From Penicillium oxalicum (lineage: Eukaryota > Ascomycota > Eurotiomycetes > Eurotiales > Aspergillaceae): 64,000 nucleotides of DNA. Every line of letters starts with the position of its first letter. Positions within the stretch are counted from its first letter, which is position 1. The notes below the pieces were generated by a model, which was given only the letters and a program-made list of their open reading frames with translations, did not search any database and was not told the origin of the DNA. The DNA lies in NCBI RefSeq assembly GCF_001723175.1, contig NC_064654.1, positions 2,790,001 to 2,854,000 on the forward strand, read 5' to 3'. The position numbers were made by a program, and so were the translations under genes. Of the stretch, positions 11,998 to 24,656 are shown piece after piece.

Positions 11998-13490
11998 CTA
12001 GCTTGAATGCAATTTCTTAATGCGCATGCTGCCCTCGTAGAGGCCACGGTCCACAGCCGCAGCTACAGTCAAGGTTCCTCCAATGATGGCACAGACACCA
12101 GTCAAAAACCCGGTGAATGTTTTGGGTCGTGTTTCACGATTAACAACCTTCATGGGAGAGATGTCGTAGTTGAAGAAGACGCCTGGAATACCGCCAGAGG
12201 CGTGCATACGCTCCTTGTGGCCCTCGGCAGCATCGTCGCCACCCATGAGAGGTCGCTTATGCGAAGTGACCGAGTACTGGTGGGCTTCGATGCTACCCTG
12301 AGAGCCGTAGGCCAGACCGTGATAACCAAGGGGCGCCTTATCATAAGCGCTGTGGATGGCTGCAGAGAAGGTAGGATCCCAACCTAGGGGCAGGTACGAA
12401 GTTGAGACGACCTTGACGAAATACATGAAATTGAACGCAGGCTCATCGGTCGCCTGCTTAGTATCGTCCAATGGGTTGGTGTGATGGTGGTCGGTCCACT
12501 GCCAGCGATCTGCAAGCTCTGCAGGCAATTGAGGGCCGAATCGAAGCTCGTGGATCTCGTGCGTCATTGTGTGTTGCTCCGACGCAGGCGCATCACGCAT
12601 AAAGTAATTGTCCATGTCGTGAGCATGCATGTTTCCGCTGGTGTAGCTGCGGCCTGGAGCGATGTGGAAGTTACCCACAACCTTGTTGACTCGGAGCACA
12701 CCCTCGACTCGGCAGCCTTCACGCCGTTGAGCCAAGATCTTCTCGCCGTATCCTTCGCGCGTGCATTGCTCCACGTTCTCACCAATACCAAAGGCCCATT
12801 GCTTGTTGGCGTATGCCTCTCGCACCTCGTCACAGGTACTACAGCAGCCTGCTTTGATCGCATTCGGGGGCGCGTCGGCGCCATAGCATTGACCACAGTA
12901 GTCAGGATCCAGATGTGCCGCTGCATTTGCGGGAGAGTGCCTGGTGTTTCAAAGAATTCGCAGTGAGCCCGTGTCATCCCTTCCAGAAATCAAAGGGTGG
13001 AATTGAAGGTAGACAGAACTTACAGATCAAGAGCTTGAACGTTGATAACGTGGCCTCCTTCCGATGCTGGGGCGAGGCGAACTTTGTTGATACCGTGTGC
13101 TACGCCAACCTGCATCTCCCCTGACACGTCCATGACATCCAAGGTCAAGAGCTCACAGGGAAGTCGGGGAAAAGTCATGTTCAGATGAATCTCCATCCGC
13201 TCGCCTGCTCAATTGAGAAGTGTCTCCGTATTAACGATCTTGCCCTGGACGGTGACTGACCTAGAATGCAGTGTGCCTAGGGATGATAGCAGCTTACCTC
13301 TGGATTTGTCCACAATCAACTCAGGCTGGACTACTACACGACGATAGTCCATCCATTCTCCCCAGACCAGCCACATCACGACTAATAGCGACACAATGGT
13401 GATGATACCGCCCGAGTTGGTACGAATGCGCGCATCTTCAACGGTCTTGGCGAAGGCATCTAGCCTCGTGAAACGTGACTTCGCAGGCAT
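11998..13490 (-). CDS. erv46: ERV46-like ER-Golgi cargo receptor of COPII vesicles
   Basis: Three exons on the minus strand, 13490-13298, 13204-13024 and 12940-11998, give 438 residues. The N-terminus is the cytosolic stub KSRFTRLDAFAKT followed by a membrane helix at about 27-45. A long lumenal domain carries PRLPCELLTLDVMDVSGE and the Cys-rich block CGQCYGAD...CCSTCDEVREAY, typical of ERGIC3/Erv46. A second membrane helix lies at about 398-420, leaving a short cytosolic tail with a KK pair. Erv46 pairs with Erv41 and cycles between ER and Golgi, retrieving escaped ER proteins. Both introns (93 and 83 nt) restore the conserved frame. Assignment is strong. Confidence 0.93.
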
Positions 13491-14378
13491 CTTGATCAGC
13501 GATAGGAGCGCATAGATGAGATGCTCCGTTTATAAATGAATGGAATGCCGATATACAGCTCTGGACTTCTTCACGAGAAAATTGGGGAATAATTAGCACA
13601 GGTTTCCAGGAACTCGCATGCGCTAGATGTTCGATGGGCACAGCGCATGTGCAAGGTAAACTAAATCCACGTCGTATTCAAGGGTTAAAGAGTGCGGGGG
13701 GGAATGCGCTCACCTGGCAAGAGTCAACTCAATTGCTAGAACTGACCCGTGGAGCACTCAGATCGCTCTCAGATACTGCAAGCTGGCTTGATGGGAGGAT
13801 CTCCGCAGTATACTCGGAGCTAAGAGAGCCGCCTGCCGATTGTATGGAAACTACCACCAAAACACAAGAAACAGCAGTCAAAGCACCTGAAAGGACAGAG
13901 GACAATCTCTCATTGGCTACTCATCTCCAAGTCCGCCGCATCTGGGACCCACCTATGATTGCTGAGTCATTCTTCAAGATCACATGATTATACTGCCTGG
14001 TATAGGCAGCATATCATGCACGTGATCCGTGCGTCACTTTTTTTGTGCTTCATCAAAGAACTTCACGATTGCCTAGACCCAGCTAGAGGCACGCCTCGCT
14101 GCCTACACTGCCAATTACGCGCTCTCTCTCAAGCTTGCCCTTCAAACTTTACGACCCACGAATATTTAGGCTCGGCTCCCGTCACCCCGCGACTCATCTG
14201 TCACCCCTGCATGCAAGTCAAACTTCTTTCGTCAATCTGAGGCGCGCATCGCGCAATTCAAAGAAACACAACTCTCTCTCCGTCACCTTCACCCTCGCCT
14301 CTTTTCTCTCTCTCCAAACTCCCGGCTCTCTCACCTTTCTCTCACTTCTGACTCCTCTCTGTGTCTCCTTTCGCCAAA
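13491..14378. promoter_or_regulatory. Divergent promoter region of ERV46 and MEX67
   Basis: These 888 bp separate two start codons facing away from each other. CACGTGA occurs at 14019-14025. The last 150 bases before MEX67 are CT-rich, as in many fungal core promoters. No gene seen within. Confidence 0.55.
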
Positions 14379-16731
14379 ATGAAGACCATGAAGTCCCGCC
14401 GTCCGGGGGGTGACCGCGGGGGCATTCGCAAGCGGGGCGCTACTCGTACCGACCGCGATGGCGACATGGATATGGATGGCCCTGGTGGACGGGGAGGAAA
14501 ACGTCGTGGGGGTGGTTCGAACCGCCCGAGTGGCTCAGGCTCAGGTTCTGGCGCTGGAGTTTCTCGCCCTTCTCGTGCTGGCGGCGATCGACCCCAGGCA
14601 CGCGACAAGACCTTGGATGCCATTCAGAAAGCACTCCTAGATACCCGTGAGACACAAGTCAATATTCGAAAGGGAAAACCGAATTCCTCGGGTAATCTGG
14701 AGTCTTTCGGCGTTCGCGGCTGGAAGGCGAGCAACGCTGCCAGCAATCGAGATGGCGGAGTCGAGAGTCTGCTTGCATTTCTCGAACGAAAAATGAACAG
14801 CCACACCAAGTCAGGACCGCGCGCGAAAATCACCAAGGTATGTGCAACATCTGCAGCCGCGCTCCTCAGTCACCATTTACGACATCACCCGACTCGTGCG
14901 TTCTCCACTTGGCCAAGGAGGCAACCCGGTTTTGGCGTGATAGCCCTTCGTCCCTCTTGAATCACTTCGGCTCACAAGGTCCCTCGTACCTTGCTAACGT
15001 TCAAAAAATAGTCGCGCGTCGAGGGCGACACTCTTGTGGTCTCCGTCCGGCCCGACCTCGCTGACAGGATCCTTCGTGTCAATGATGCTTATTTTGCTGG
15101 GGTGCATATTGTTGTGGAGCCCTATGATGGTTCCTCAAGCGCCGTGCTCGACCGTGAACTGGGGACCGCAACAAGCACATCTCAATCGACAGCTGACACC
15201 AAGTCAAAAATGACAATGATCCTATCCAAGCGCTACTATCCTGATACTAAGCTGCTCGATCTTTCGAAACTCTCATCTGACCCGGATCTTGTTGCCATGG
15301 GTATCTTCAATCAAACTTCGACCGAATCCAAATTCTTCCCGGCTCTGATGAAGGTCTGGGAAATGGGATTCACCGACGCCACCCAGCGACGGGAAGCGGT
15401 CGAGAGTGTGAGCCTGGCTCACAACTCCCTCACAAATGTCACGGCGGTGACTACACTCTCTCAGACCTTCCCCGATCTCAAAAACCTCGATCTCTCCCAC
15501 AACAACTTGAAAGATTCCCGCTCCATAAGCGCGTGGCGATGGAAGTTCCGCAACCTCGAATTCCTCGACCTTACCGAGAACCCCTTCAGCGCAGAGTCTA
15601 ATTTCAAAGAGACTTTGATGAAATGGTATCCCAAGCTGCAGACTCTGAACAATGTCATTGTCCGCACACCTGAAGAGATTGCGGCCCAAAAGAAGACGCC
15701 AATTCCCGTACAAGCCCCCCACTTCCAAGACGAGGGTCAAATTGCGGAGAACTTCATTCGCGCATTCTTTGTGCGCTTTGATAGCAATCGGGATGAGCTT
15801 GCTCAGAGTTTCTACGACAGTCATTCGGAATTCACCATGAATGTCAACACCTCTGCCCCTAAAGCGCAGCAGACCGAAGCTGCAGGATGGGACCCATACA
15901 TCAAGAAGAGTCGAAATCTTCTCAAAATCAACCATCTGCCCGCACGCATGTCTCGATCCTACCTCGGCGCCGATAAGATTCTTGAGGTGTGGAAGAGCTT
16001 GCCAGAGACTCGCCACCCCGACATGGCTGCCCACCCCGAGGAATACTTGATTGAATGCCACCCAGTTCCCGGATTGCCAGACCCTACCGGGCAAAGCCCT
16101 ACCGGTGTCGGTGGGCTCATGGTGATGGTTCATGGCAAGTTTGAAGAAAGCGTTGGGGGCAAGGTTGAGACGCGCAGCTTCGATCGTACCTTTATTCTCG
16201 GTCCTGGCAGTGGCGTTGGGGGCATCCGGGTCATCAATGATATCCTGTGCCTTCGAGCTTACGGTGGTCACGAGGCGTGGAGTCCCGAGAACCAGGCCAT
16301 CCCGTACGCCACTGTCCCCGCCGTCCCTTCTGGAGTGGGAGCCACTGCGGCTGCTGTTCCTTCTGCGCCTCTTGTTACAGCGCCGGCCCCCGTACCCGCT
16401 GCGCCCCTTGTTCAAGCCGGCATGCCTCCAGGTTACGGTGTTCCCGGCCCTGGCAAGACAGAGGTCCAGGTCCAGCAAGAGCAATTGGTGGCGCAGATGA
16501 GTGCGAAGTCGGGCATGACGCTTCAGTTCTCAGAAATGGCACTCTCTGGAAATGGATGGAACTTTGATGCGGCATGGCGAAACTTCGAGGAGCTCAAGGT
16601 ATGATTTCTCTCATCTCTTCATGGACCTGTCGTTAGGTGATGCGAACTCTTGAGACTTGAGTTGGACTAATATCTGTTTTTTTCAGGCTTCGGGGACGCT
16701 GCCCGCCAGTGCCTTCCTATCTGCGGCCTGA
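14379..16731 (+). CDS. mex67: mRNA export receptor MEX67 (NXF1/TAP family)
   Basis: Exons 14379-14837, 15012-16598 and 16687-16731 give 696 residues. Residues 1-90 are Arg/Gly-rich, a likely RNA-binding tail. An RNA-binding domain follows around 95-200, interrupted by intron 1. Leucine-rich repeats occupy about 285-355 (SVSLAHNSLTNVTAV, LKNLDLSHNNLKD, LEFLDLTENPF). An NTF2-like domain lies at about 395-570 (ENFIRAFFVRFDSN to INDILCLRAYGG), and a UBA/TAP-C domain ends the protein (WNFDAAWRNFEELK, last 50 residues), its final 15 codons in a separate exon. The order matches Mex67, which with Mtr2 carries mRNPs through nuclear pores. An Ala/Pro/Val linker joins NTF2 and UBA. Very secure. Confidence 0.95.
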
Positions 16732-19186
16732 CGGACTTTTTGCCTCGTTTCACCTCTTGCGCGTCTCTCTGTTCTTTTTTTCTCCACCTAGCTCCGACTC
16801 AACTACACGATAAAATTGCATGCGATCCCAGTTTGTTCCTGCGATCGTTAGGGTATCTGTGCCATGATGATTTGCGCACAGCCCAGTGGCCATCTGAAAT
16901 TTTGTTGCATTGCTCAAAGCGAATGGGCAAACGGTTTAATGAAAATGTACTCTAGTCTCCAAACATATGAGCCTTCATAAGGCTATGAAACCACCACACG
17001 ATGTCAAATCGCGTTCCTAGTCCGCATTTAGCTTGTAACGAAGGGACCTGTGAATTACTAGATGTGGTTGGTTTTGCCGTTCCCGGGTTAGCGCCCAATT
17101 ACACCGTCATACAACCTCTCCCTCATGGCGGACCGTAGAGACCCAAGCAGCCAAATGGGCAGAAGATGCGGCAGAAAGGAAATTGATGCCTTGACGCTTG
17201 AAGCCCGAAAATTCAGGCATCTTAAAGCAAGAGGCTGTCGTTTGTATCAATCCCCAAGAAATCAGCACTGCTATAAGAGGTACACCTACTCATAAAATTA
17301 ACAAAATCCAACGTGCTGTTGCTCACTGGTTTGACCATTACCTGGCCAAGAGGTCCAAGCCAACCCATCTGTTAGGATGGTTGATCCTGCAACGGTATTT
17401 ATAGACGGATGGTCCCGCAAATCTTTTGCATGCGCCCTAGGACCACAAGAGGAAGACCAGAACTGAAGATATGCGTTGCCACTGTCAGTACTTGAATTCC
17501 GGAAATCAGTGTCTTCATCCAATTTTCGCTAGTTCTTGTCCTGTAAGCACAATATCACCCCCTAAGTTGACTTGAACTCTGGGCGGAGGTTAGAGCCCTG
17601 TGAATGCGTCGATAGGAAGTCGAAGGGCTGTCGGCGTGTTGGTGGGGTTTCTGTGATCCTGAAACTCGACTATAGGATCAGGATGATGGCGGGTATTCTT
17701 GGCACTTGCTAAGTATCTCAGAAGTGTGGTTGTTCTGGAGAATTCGAGCACGAGAAGGGGAAGACTGTATGATGCTCATTTCGATCTCTTTAGGAAGTCT
17801 CTTGATCTTTACTGTGAGGCAGATCTTGAACAGCGAGCCATCATCCTCAATCCAGCGTCGAGCGTCGAGCAAAAGCTCGCGTTCACTTTCTGAATCCCCC
17901 ACCTGCAGACAGACGGCCTGGGCCTTCCTTCCCCGGGGGCGCCAGGCTCCATCAGGCTGCAGAGCAATATTGCCAGGTCTAGCGTTCACATACGGCGTTG
18001 CGCCAGTGTCTGTCCTTGATTCTGAAGAGCGAGCGTCAAGCGTGTCCACCTAAGCGCCGCTAAGGTCAGTAACCATCCATATCTGACCCAAAGAGTGGCG
18101 CAGCAGCAGTTTAGACTTATTAGATACTAAGTGGAGTGTAAGTCGGGACAAAAATCCCGGTGGCGGCTACGAGCTATTGATATTCCGTGACAAGTCTGTG
18201 TAACTGTATAGTGTATACTGGAATGATTTTTATCTCGGTGTTCCGATCCAAGATGAATTATGGATATATAAAACACTTGTGTACATATATGGATTGCCGC
18301 GATGACCAGCGGTTAGGGCACAGAATCGGATCACTACGTGTCACGGCGTGGCCAGATAATAATTGTCGCGTCACTATATCTATCGAAATCCTGGGCAGTA
18401 TCTGCAAGCGCGGAATTACTACCTGTGGTCTTGTATGGCCTTGCTACGTAGTTAGTGTGCGCCTGGGAACACTCCTCTGACACTATGGACATCGCACGCT
18501 TTGAATGACGTTCCATTTCACGTCTCAACGAGTCACACAGTCCGTGGATCATCCCCAGAACACCATACAAAATGCAATTTTACACAACTTCAAATTTCAA
18601 CGCTAAAGGCCTTGACTGAAAACGGGAGTTTACTGTAGTTAACTAACTACGGAGTGGTCATAGTTCGCTCATTGAACAGGACGAGAGGTAGATGACTAAC
18701 AGTCCTGGTTGGGTGCAGAATAGGGGCGGTACCGGACAGCGGGCGGTCAAGCAGCGGCTCGCTGTCCAAAGTTACGGGTGGAAAGAAGGCCGTTTCTGGC
18801 GCCAAAGGTTGTCATTTTCGGCGTCGTTTTCACAGGTCCCTATGTTCAAGTTGTAAATTATACATCTGCTCCCCGTACCTACAAATCTTCAAGATTGATG
18901 TCGTGATTTTACGTAGCAGCTCGATATCTCTTTTTGTTATGAGCCTGGTGCGATGCTCCAAATCGGCTCAACGCCAGTTGCCAAAGCGGCCAGGCAGCCT
19001 CCGCCCTCCCCGAGCCATCGGCGCGCCCGCAGTAGACTCACGACCCGCTTTCAACCAGCTCCCCAAACTCCCCCAGCTGTCTCCCTCCCCGCACGCCCGT
19101 CTCCTATGGTTTGCAGTGCTCGTCAATTGACCAACCTGGACTTGAATTTGAGGCTCAGGATGAGGATTGCTTGAGCGGTCCATGGA
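16732..19186. other. 2.5-kb intergenic region, no gene seen
   Basis: The frames present are short and lack protein character. The stretch 18100-18650 is relatively A/T-rich. The final 250 bases before VPS53 are C-rich and probably promoter. Confidence 0.55.
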
Positions 19187-21951
19187 ATGACTGCAATCAC
19201 TGTTTCAAACACCGGCCGCATGCCGCCGGAAGAGGTGTCTCCCCAAGATGCTTTGGATGCAGGTACGGGGACATGAGTGCTTCCTCCTGTCTCATGAATG
19301 ATCTTGAAATCACTGACCCAGTCTGTCTCCTAGCGGACTATGACCCAATCGAGCATTTGAACGCCATATTCTCCCATCCTTCCACTCTTTCGTCCGTGTC
19401 CCAGGTCACTCAGACCCTCCATTCTTACGAAGATGAATTGGACAGCGAGATCAGCGCCTTGGTGGAAGAGCAGGTCACATCCAATGCGGACAGCGTTGAA
19501 AGAATCCAGACAGCGAAAGCTGATCTGTCGGAACTGTTCAAGAAGATTGACGATGTCCGCGAGCGCGCCCTGAAGACGGAACAGGCCATCACCGACATGA
19601 CCGCTGACATCAAACAACTGGACAACGCGAAGAAAAATCTCACATTGTCCATGACAGCCCTCAAGCGGCTGCAAATGCTGACGACGGCATATGATCAGCT
19701 TCAAGCTCTGAGCCGGACACGGCAGTACCGAGACTGTGCGCAGCTTCTCCAAGCCGTCATTCAGCTCATGGCCCACTTCAAGTCGTATCGGTCGATCGAT
19801 CAAATCGCAATCTTGAGTCGGAATGTGGCAGACGTTCAACGAGATCTCTTGGAACAGGTCTGTGAAGATTTTGAAATTGCTTTTGCGAAGGGTGAGGTCA
19901 CTCAGAAGCGCGGGATCCTTTCGGAGGCATGCCTTGTGGTGGACGCGCTGGGTGACCACGCTCGATCTCGGCTGGTGACCTGGTATTGCAACACACAGCT
20001 GCGTGAATATCGGCAGGTATTTCGGAATAGTGAGGAAGCTGGGTCACTGGACAACATTTCGCGCAGATATTCTTGGTTTCGCCGAATTCTCAAGATCTAT
20101 GACGAGGAGAATGCGGCCATCTTCCCAGCTGCTTGGCGAGTCAACGAAATATTGGCCAATGTCTTTTGCGAAGGTACCAGGGATGATTTCAAGGGCATTC
20201 TATCCCGGTCAGTGCGCAGTGGGCAGACGATCGATGTCAACCTGTTGCTTTCCTGCCTGCAAGAGACTCTTGATTTCGAGCATTCCCTAGAGAAACGATT
20301 CGCTCCGTCCCGTCCTTCAACGGATACGTTTACCTCTACTACAAACGAAAATCCACTGTTCAGTCAGTCAATTTCCGAGGCTTTCGAGCCATATCTTAGC
20401 GTTTGGGTGGACGCACAGGATAAACAGCTAGCGGCGCTCATGCCGAAATACCGACAACAGCCATTGCGAGCCCCTGACGAAGAATTCAACTCCCATATTG
20501 TCATTGCCTCCTCAACCGAACTTTTCACATTCTACCGTCATTCCTTGCAACAGTGCGCCAAACTCTCGACCGGGGGCAGCTTGGCTGAGCTGGCCAAAGT
20601 CTTTGCCAAGTACCTGGATATGTACGCCCAACAGGTGCTTCTGAACTATATCAGCGAGAGGCCTACCGGCCACACCCCCTCCAAAGTGCCGAGCCTCGAG
20701 GATTTGATCTCCGTTCTCAACACTGCCGACTACTGCTACACTACCTGTAATCAATTGGAAGAGAAGATCAAAGACCGACTGGATGAAACGCTCAAGCAGT
20801 CGGTTGATCTTCAGAGTCAGGCTGACTCCTTTATGGGCATTGCCTCTGCGGCAGTTCGAGGCCTTGTCCGGCGAGTCGAGGTCGAAACCGAGCCTAGCTG
20901 GCGAGAGATGCGCAATACTCCGTGGGGTAAGCTGGAAGCAGTGAGTGATCAGAGCTCCTACGTGAGCGAGCTTCTTTCACGTACCAAATCAAAGGCCTCG
21001 GAGATCTTGGATCTGCTACATAAGCAGCAATACGCCCGAGCTTTTTCAGATCATCTAGTCGAATTGATGTCGAGCTTGTTCATCAGCAACGTCTTCCTGT
21101 GTAAGCCTGTGTCGGAAACAGGCGCGGAGCAGGTATGTCTCCCTCCCTGACCCCGGCATGGTTCGACTATCACTCGGTGGTGTACTAATCATCCCTTCTT
21201 CCAGATGCTCCTCGATTCGTATACTCTCAAGAGCGGGCTCACCTCCCTCTTTCCTTCACCTGCTCCTGCAGGCTTTGTGAAACGTGTGAACAGCAGCTTC
21301 TTTAAAATTGAGACTTTGCTCAAGACGCTCCAAGTCCGCCCGTCACCTCCCGAGGCCTTGGTCCAAGCATACCTCATCCACATCGCAGACAGAAACAACA
21401 ATAACTTCCGCAAAATCCTTGATCTCAAGGGAATTCGTAGCCGTCAAGAACAAAACCATCTCGTCGAGCTATTCCAGGTCCACCGTGCCTCCGATCGGTT
21501 TGCGTCGACTCTCCAGCAAAGCAATCCCATTCTCACTACTCTGCAGGTTCCTGCAGCGAGCACCACCGGATCAGTCTCGCACGGACTGGGATTGGGCGGC
21601 TCCGGATCCATGCCCTCCCGGTTTGATGCTTCGATGCTCGGCTCAGCGATCATGTCTGCAGCTAAAGACGGCGTCGATCGATTCGGCAACCCTAGTCTCG
21701 GCGCGCTTGGATCGTCGGGTGCAGCCGGGGCCACGGGCTCTTCGTCGTCTACTTCGGGGCTCGGTGTTATGTCGGGCACGGCCTCTCCTGCGCCAAGTGC
21801 ATCCGCACAGCAATCTGCTGGCTCTCAGAATCCGTTGGAGCTCTCTGCGGCCGGCAATCTGAATGAGAATCTGAAAAATATTGGCAAATTCTTCCGTCGA
21901 GATCTCGGTGGCTTTGGAGGTCGATTCGGACGTGGTACCGATGATGCTTAA
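19187..21951 (+). CDS. vps53: GARP complex subunit VPS53
   Basis: Exons 19187-19262, 19334-21132 and 21205-21951 give 873 residues. The first intron joins LDA to ADYDPIEHLNAIFSHPSTL, the start of the Vps53 N-terminal domain. That domain continues through long helices with ERIQTAKADLSELFKKIDDVRERAL, DIKQLDNAKKNLTLSMTALKRL and RTRQYRDCAQLLQAV, which are hallmark blocks. The C-terminal 130 residues are Ser/Gly/Ala-rich with a short helical end. Vps53 works with Vps51, Vps52 and Vps54 to tether endosome-derived vesicles at the trans-Golgi. No membrane segment or signal peptide, as expected for a tether. Start chosen at the first ATG that splices into the conserved domain. Confidence 0.93.
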
Positions 21952-23254
21952 TAAGAATGTCGCGTCAATTTAGGCGACCGTCCTATAAAGTCATCAACCC
22001 GATGGAGATGAAACCTATCCATGATTTGAATTGTCGCTTGGATGGCTGCCACCATGCCGATGCCGGTTTTAGGATGTCTCACTCTATTCTCAACCCCCAG
22101 CCTACACCCATATACTGATCGCCGCTCACTCAGGGTTGCTTGAAGACCAAATTTTTCTGAATGCGGTTACTTAGCGGCGAACGAAACACTCTGCTCGGTC
22201 CAGGATCATTTTAATCCCTTTATCAAGTCTTTAGGAAGAAGTCTTTTGCCCTCAATAATACCAGTCCCCGGTGACACCCTGATCACAGAGGCTGACTACT
22301 TGGACATCTTGCCTTGAAATTCTTCGTCTCTGTATATGTTAAGAAGACAGGTCTACGTCTTGGACACATGATATTGCGTCGAGGGAAGCTCGTCATTAAT
22401 TGAATGAAGGGTACGTGCGTACTGCGTAGCGCTCGCTTTCCATTCCTCAGGTAGATGGATGTTTTTCACGTCAATTGCGTGTGGAGGTCTTCTGTCTTTG
22501 CCCAGGGCTTGATCTCATGCATACGTGGTGGTTGTGGGCCATCTGGCTACCAGGTTTGTCTGATAAGCATTACATGTGACCACTTCCAGTCCAGTTCTTG
22601 ATTTTGGAGAAATCCTCTACTTCGGGTCAAAATGTACCGGGGAATTTACTATGCATGGACGGGTTCCGAGATTGTCATTTGTTGATTTGAGCTAACTAGT
22701 CTCCTCCTCACCACCCTGTGCATTCGCGACGTCATGACATATTACCAGCACAGAAGCCTACGAGGATGCTACGAGAGTTGTAAAAGGGCAAAGAAAGCCG
22801 ACGCAAATCAGGAAACCTGGAGTCTGATCAAATATTAGCGATTGCCATCCACAAATAAAAATGTAGAAGATGTAGGAGAGGAACAAAAGCAAGGCATGGC
22901 GTCAGCAAAAAATTAGAGTGTTGTTGTTGCGTTTTTTAATCGTCAGCGCGGTCTCACGGGAGACACTTGCTCGGGGTTAAAAATCTTTCATCATTCGCCA
23001 GGGATGATTTGGAGGAGTTTGCAAGAGGTTGAAGCAGAAGAGGGAAATGACCTGCAGAACAAGAGACAAAGGCCGAACTCACCATTTATTGGACCGAATC
23101 CATGGAACGTCATCTCTACGAACCATGATCATGTTAAGGTGAGTAGAATGTCATGCCAGTCATGAATGTCTTTTTTCTTTCTTTTCGACTACTGGTCTCT
23201 TTTCAGGACAAGGTCGAATAGAGATATCTAACAAGAGGCATTTTGAAGACGCGC
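21952..23254. other. Convergent intergenic region, no gene seen
   Basis: About 1.3 kb between the 3' ends of VPS53 and the P0 gene. No supported frame; the part next to P0 probably contains its 3' UTR. Confidence 0.55.
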
Positions 23255-24282
23255 TTAGTCGAAAAGACCGAAGCCCATGTCATCGTCGGAAGCCTCCTCC
23301 TCCTCAGCGGGGGCGGCGGCGGCGGGAGCATCACCACCGGAGGGAGCGGCAGCGGCGACAGGAGCAGCGGAAGCGTAGGCCTCGGGGTTGGCGATGCGGT
23401 CCTTGAGGGCCTCGATCTCGGGCCAGCTGATCTCGGTCTCAACAGCAACGGCAAGGGCCTTCTTGTAGGTGTTGATGAGGGAGTGGATGACGGAGGGCAG
23501 GGTGGGGATGTTGGTGGCCAGAGAGACAGCGGTGATGGTGGCAATAGCCTGGCTGAAGGCCTTGAGGAGCTGCTCATCATCGATGTCAAGGACATCGGCA
23601 CCGAAGGTCTGACCCTGGTCGTAGACCTGAACAATGCTCATACCATAGGTGAAGGGAGAGATGTTCAGCAGGTTAAGCAGGGCAGCCTCAGAGGCACCGA
23701 CCTTGTTGCCGGCCTCAATGAGCTTGAGGTCGGAGACAATTTCGATGGTACCACGAGCAATCTTGGTGGGGACACCGAGAGCCTGGAAGAAAGAGGTCTT
23801 ACCGGGCTCCATACCAGTGTTACCACCGGGAACCCAGACATCATCGGGGGCAATGGCACCAGCACGGGCAGGGGCAGCGACACGGTTGGCAAGGATCTTC
23901 TCCTTGACATCCTTCATGTCACCGTTGGTGAAGATGAAACCAACGTTACCTGAAATACGAAGAAAAATCAGCAATTGAAGAAACCACAGGGAGAAAGCGC
24001 GAGTTGCACTCGACCTGCCGGTCACGTTCTAGACTCACCCTTGACGAAGGGCATCAGGCGCTCGAACTCAGGGTTCTCGGTGATGAAGCCCTTGAGAGCA
24101 CGGCGAACCATGGTGTTCTTGCCCATCAGGACGACAGCCTGGCCACGGAGGGCAATACGGATCTCGTGCATCTGCTGGGAGCTGACATTGTCGACACCGA
24201 CAATGAAGACAGTGCGGTACTCATCGAGAAGGGCCTTCAGCTTATCGAAGTAAGCGGCCTTGGTTGCGGACTTGCCCCCCAT
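23255..24282 (-). CDS. rpp0: 60S acidic ribosomal protein P0 (uL10)
   Basis: Two exons, complement(24039-24282) and complement(23255-23949), give 312 residues, the usual length. The 89-nt intron splits a Gly codon inside [16 protein letters not shown]. The N-terminal rRNA-binding domain shows [20 protein letters not shown] and [14 protein letters not shown]. The C-terminus has an Ala/Pro hinge and the acidic tail ending [11 protein letters not shown], shared with P1 and P2, which recruits translation factors to the ribosomal stalk. P0 anchors the P1/P2 dimers on 28S rRNA. Strong codon bias is apparent in exon 2, as expected for a highly expressed gene. Confidence 0.97.
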
Positions 24283-24656
24283 TTCTTCTTATTTGATCTG
24301 AAGAGAGGTTGTTTAAGGACAAGGGCGATGGAGTGTTGGTGGTTGTTCAAAGAGAGAGTTCAGTAGGACTTCCATTTTGTGGATTTTTTTGTGGTGCGGC
24401 TTCGGTTAGTTCGCGTCACGTGACATTGATTCGTGGTTCCATTGTTGCGAGAACTCGAAAACGGATGGAGACAGTGAGAAGGGAAGAACATACGCATTTG
24501 TGATGAACGAGGCATTCACTGGTTTAATTGCTTGAAATTTGTTCTCGTTGACCACGAGCACTTTCATCGGTGCTTTGTTCGAGGTGTTCAGCGCCCCATC
24601 AACCCTTCGCCACGCTGACCCGATTTTGCCCAAGGTCTTGCGGCAAAGATTCATTC
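24283..24656. promoter_or_regulatory. Divergent promoter of P0 and TRM82
   Basis: Only 374 bp separate the two ATGs, so both promoters must share it. It contains the perfect palindrome GTCACGTGAC at 24415-24424, about 135 bp from the P0 start and 235 bp from the TRM82 start. This is the core bound by Cbf1-type bHLH factors in fungi. Regulation is inferred. Confidence 0.6.
24415..24424. promoter_or_regulatory. E-box palindrome GTCACGTGAC
   Basis: Perfect 10-base palindrome with a CACGTG core in the P0/TRM82 divergent promoter. Related sites occur at 43983-43994 upstream of eIF3a and at 14019-14025 upstream of MEX67. Confidence 0.6.

Noticed and set aside
15273..16484. 403-codon minus-strand frame opposite MEX67
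   Set aside because: Shadow frame; the plus strand encodes recognisable LRR and NTF2-like domains.
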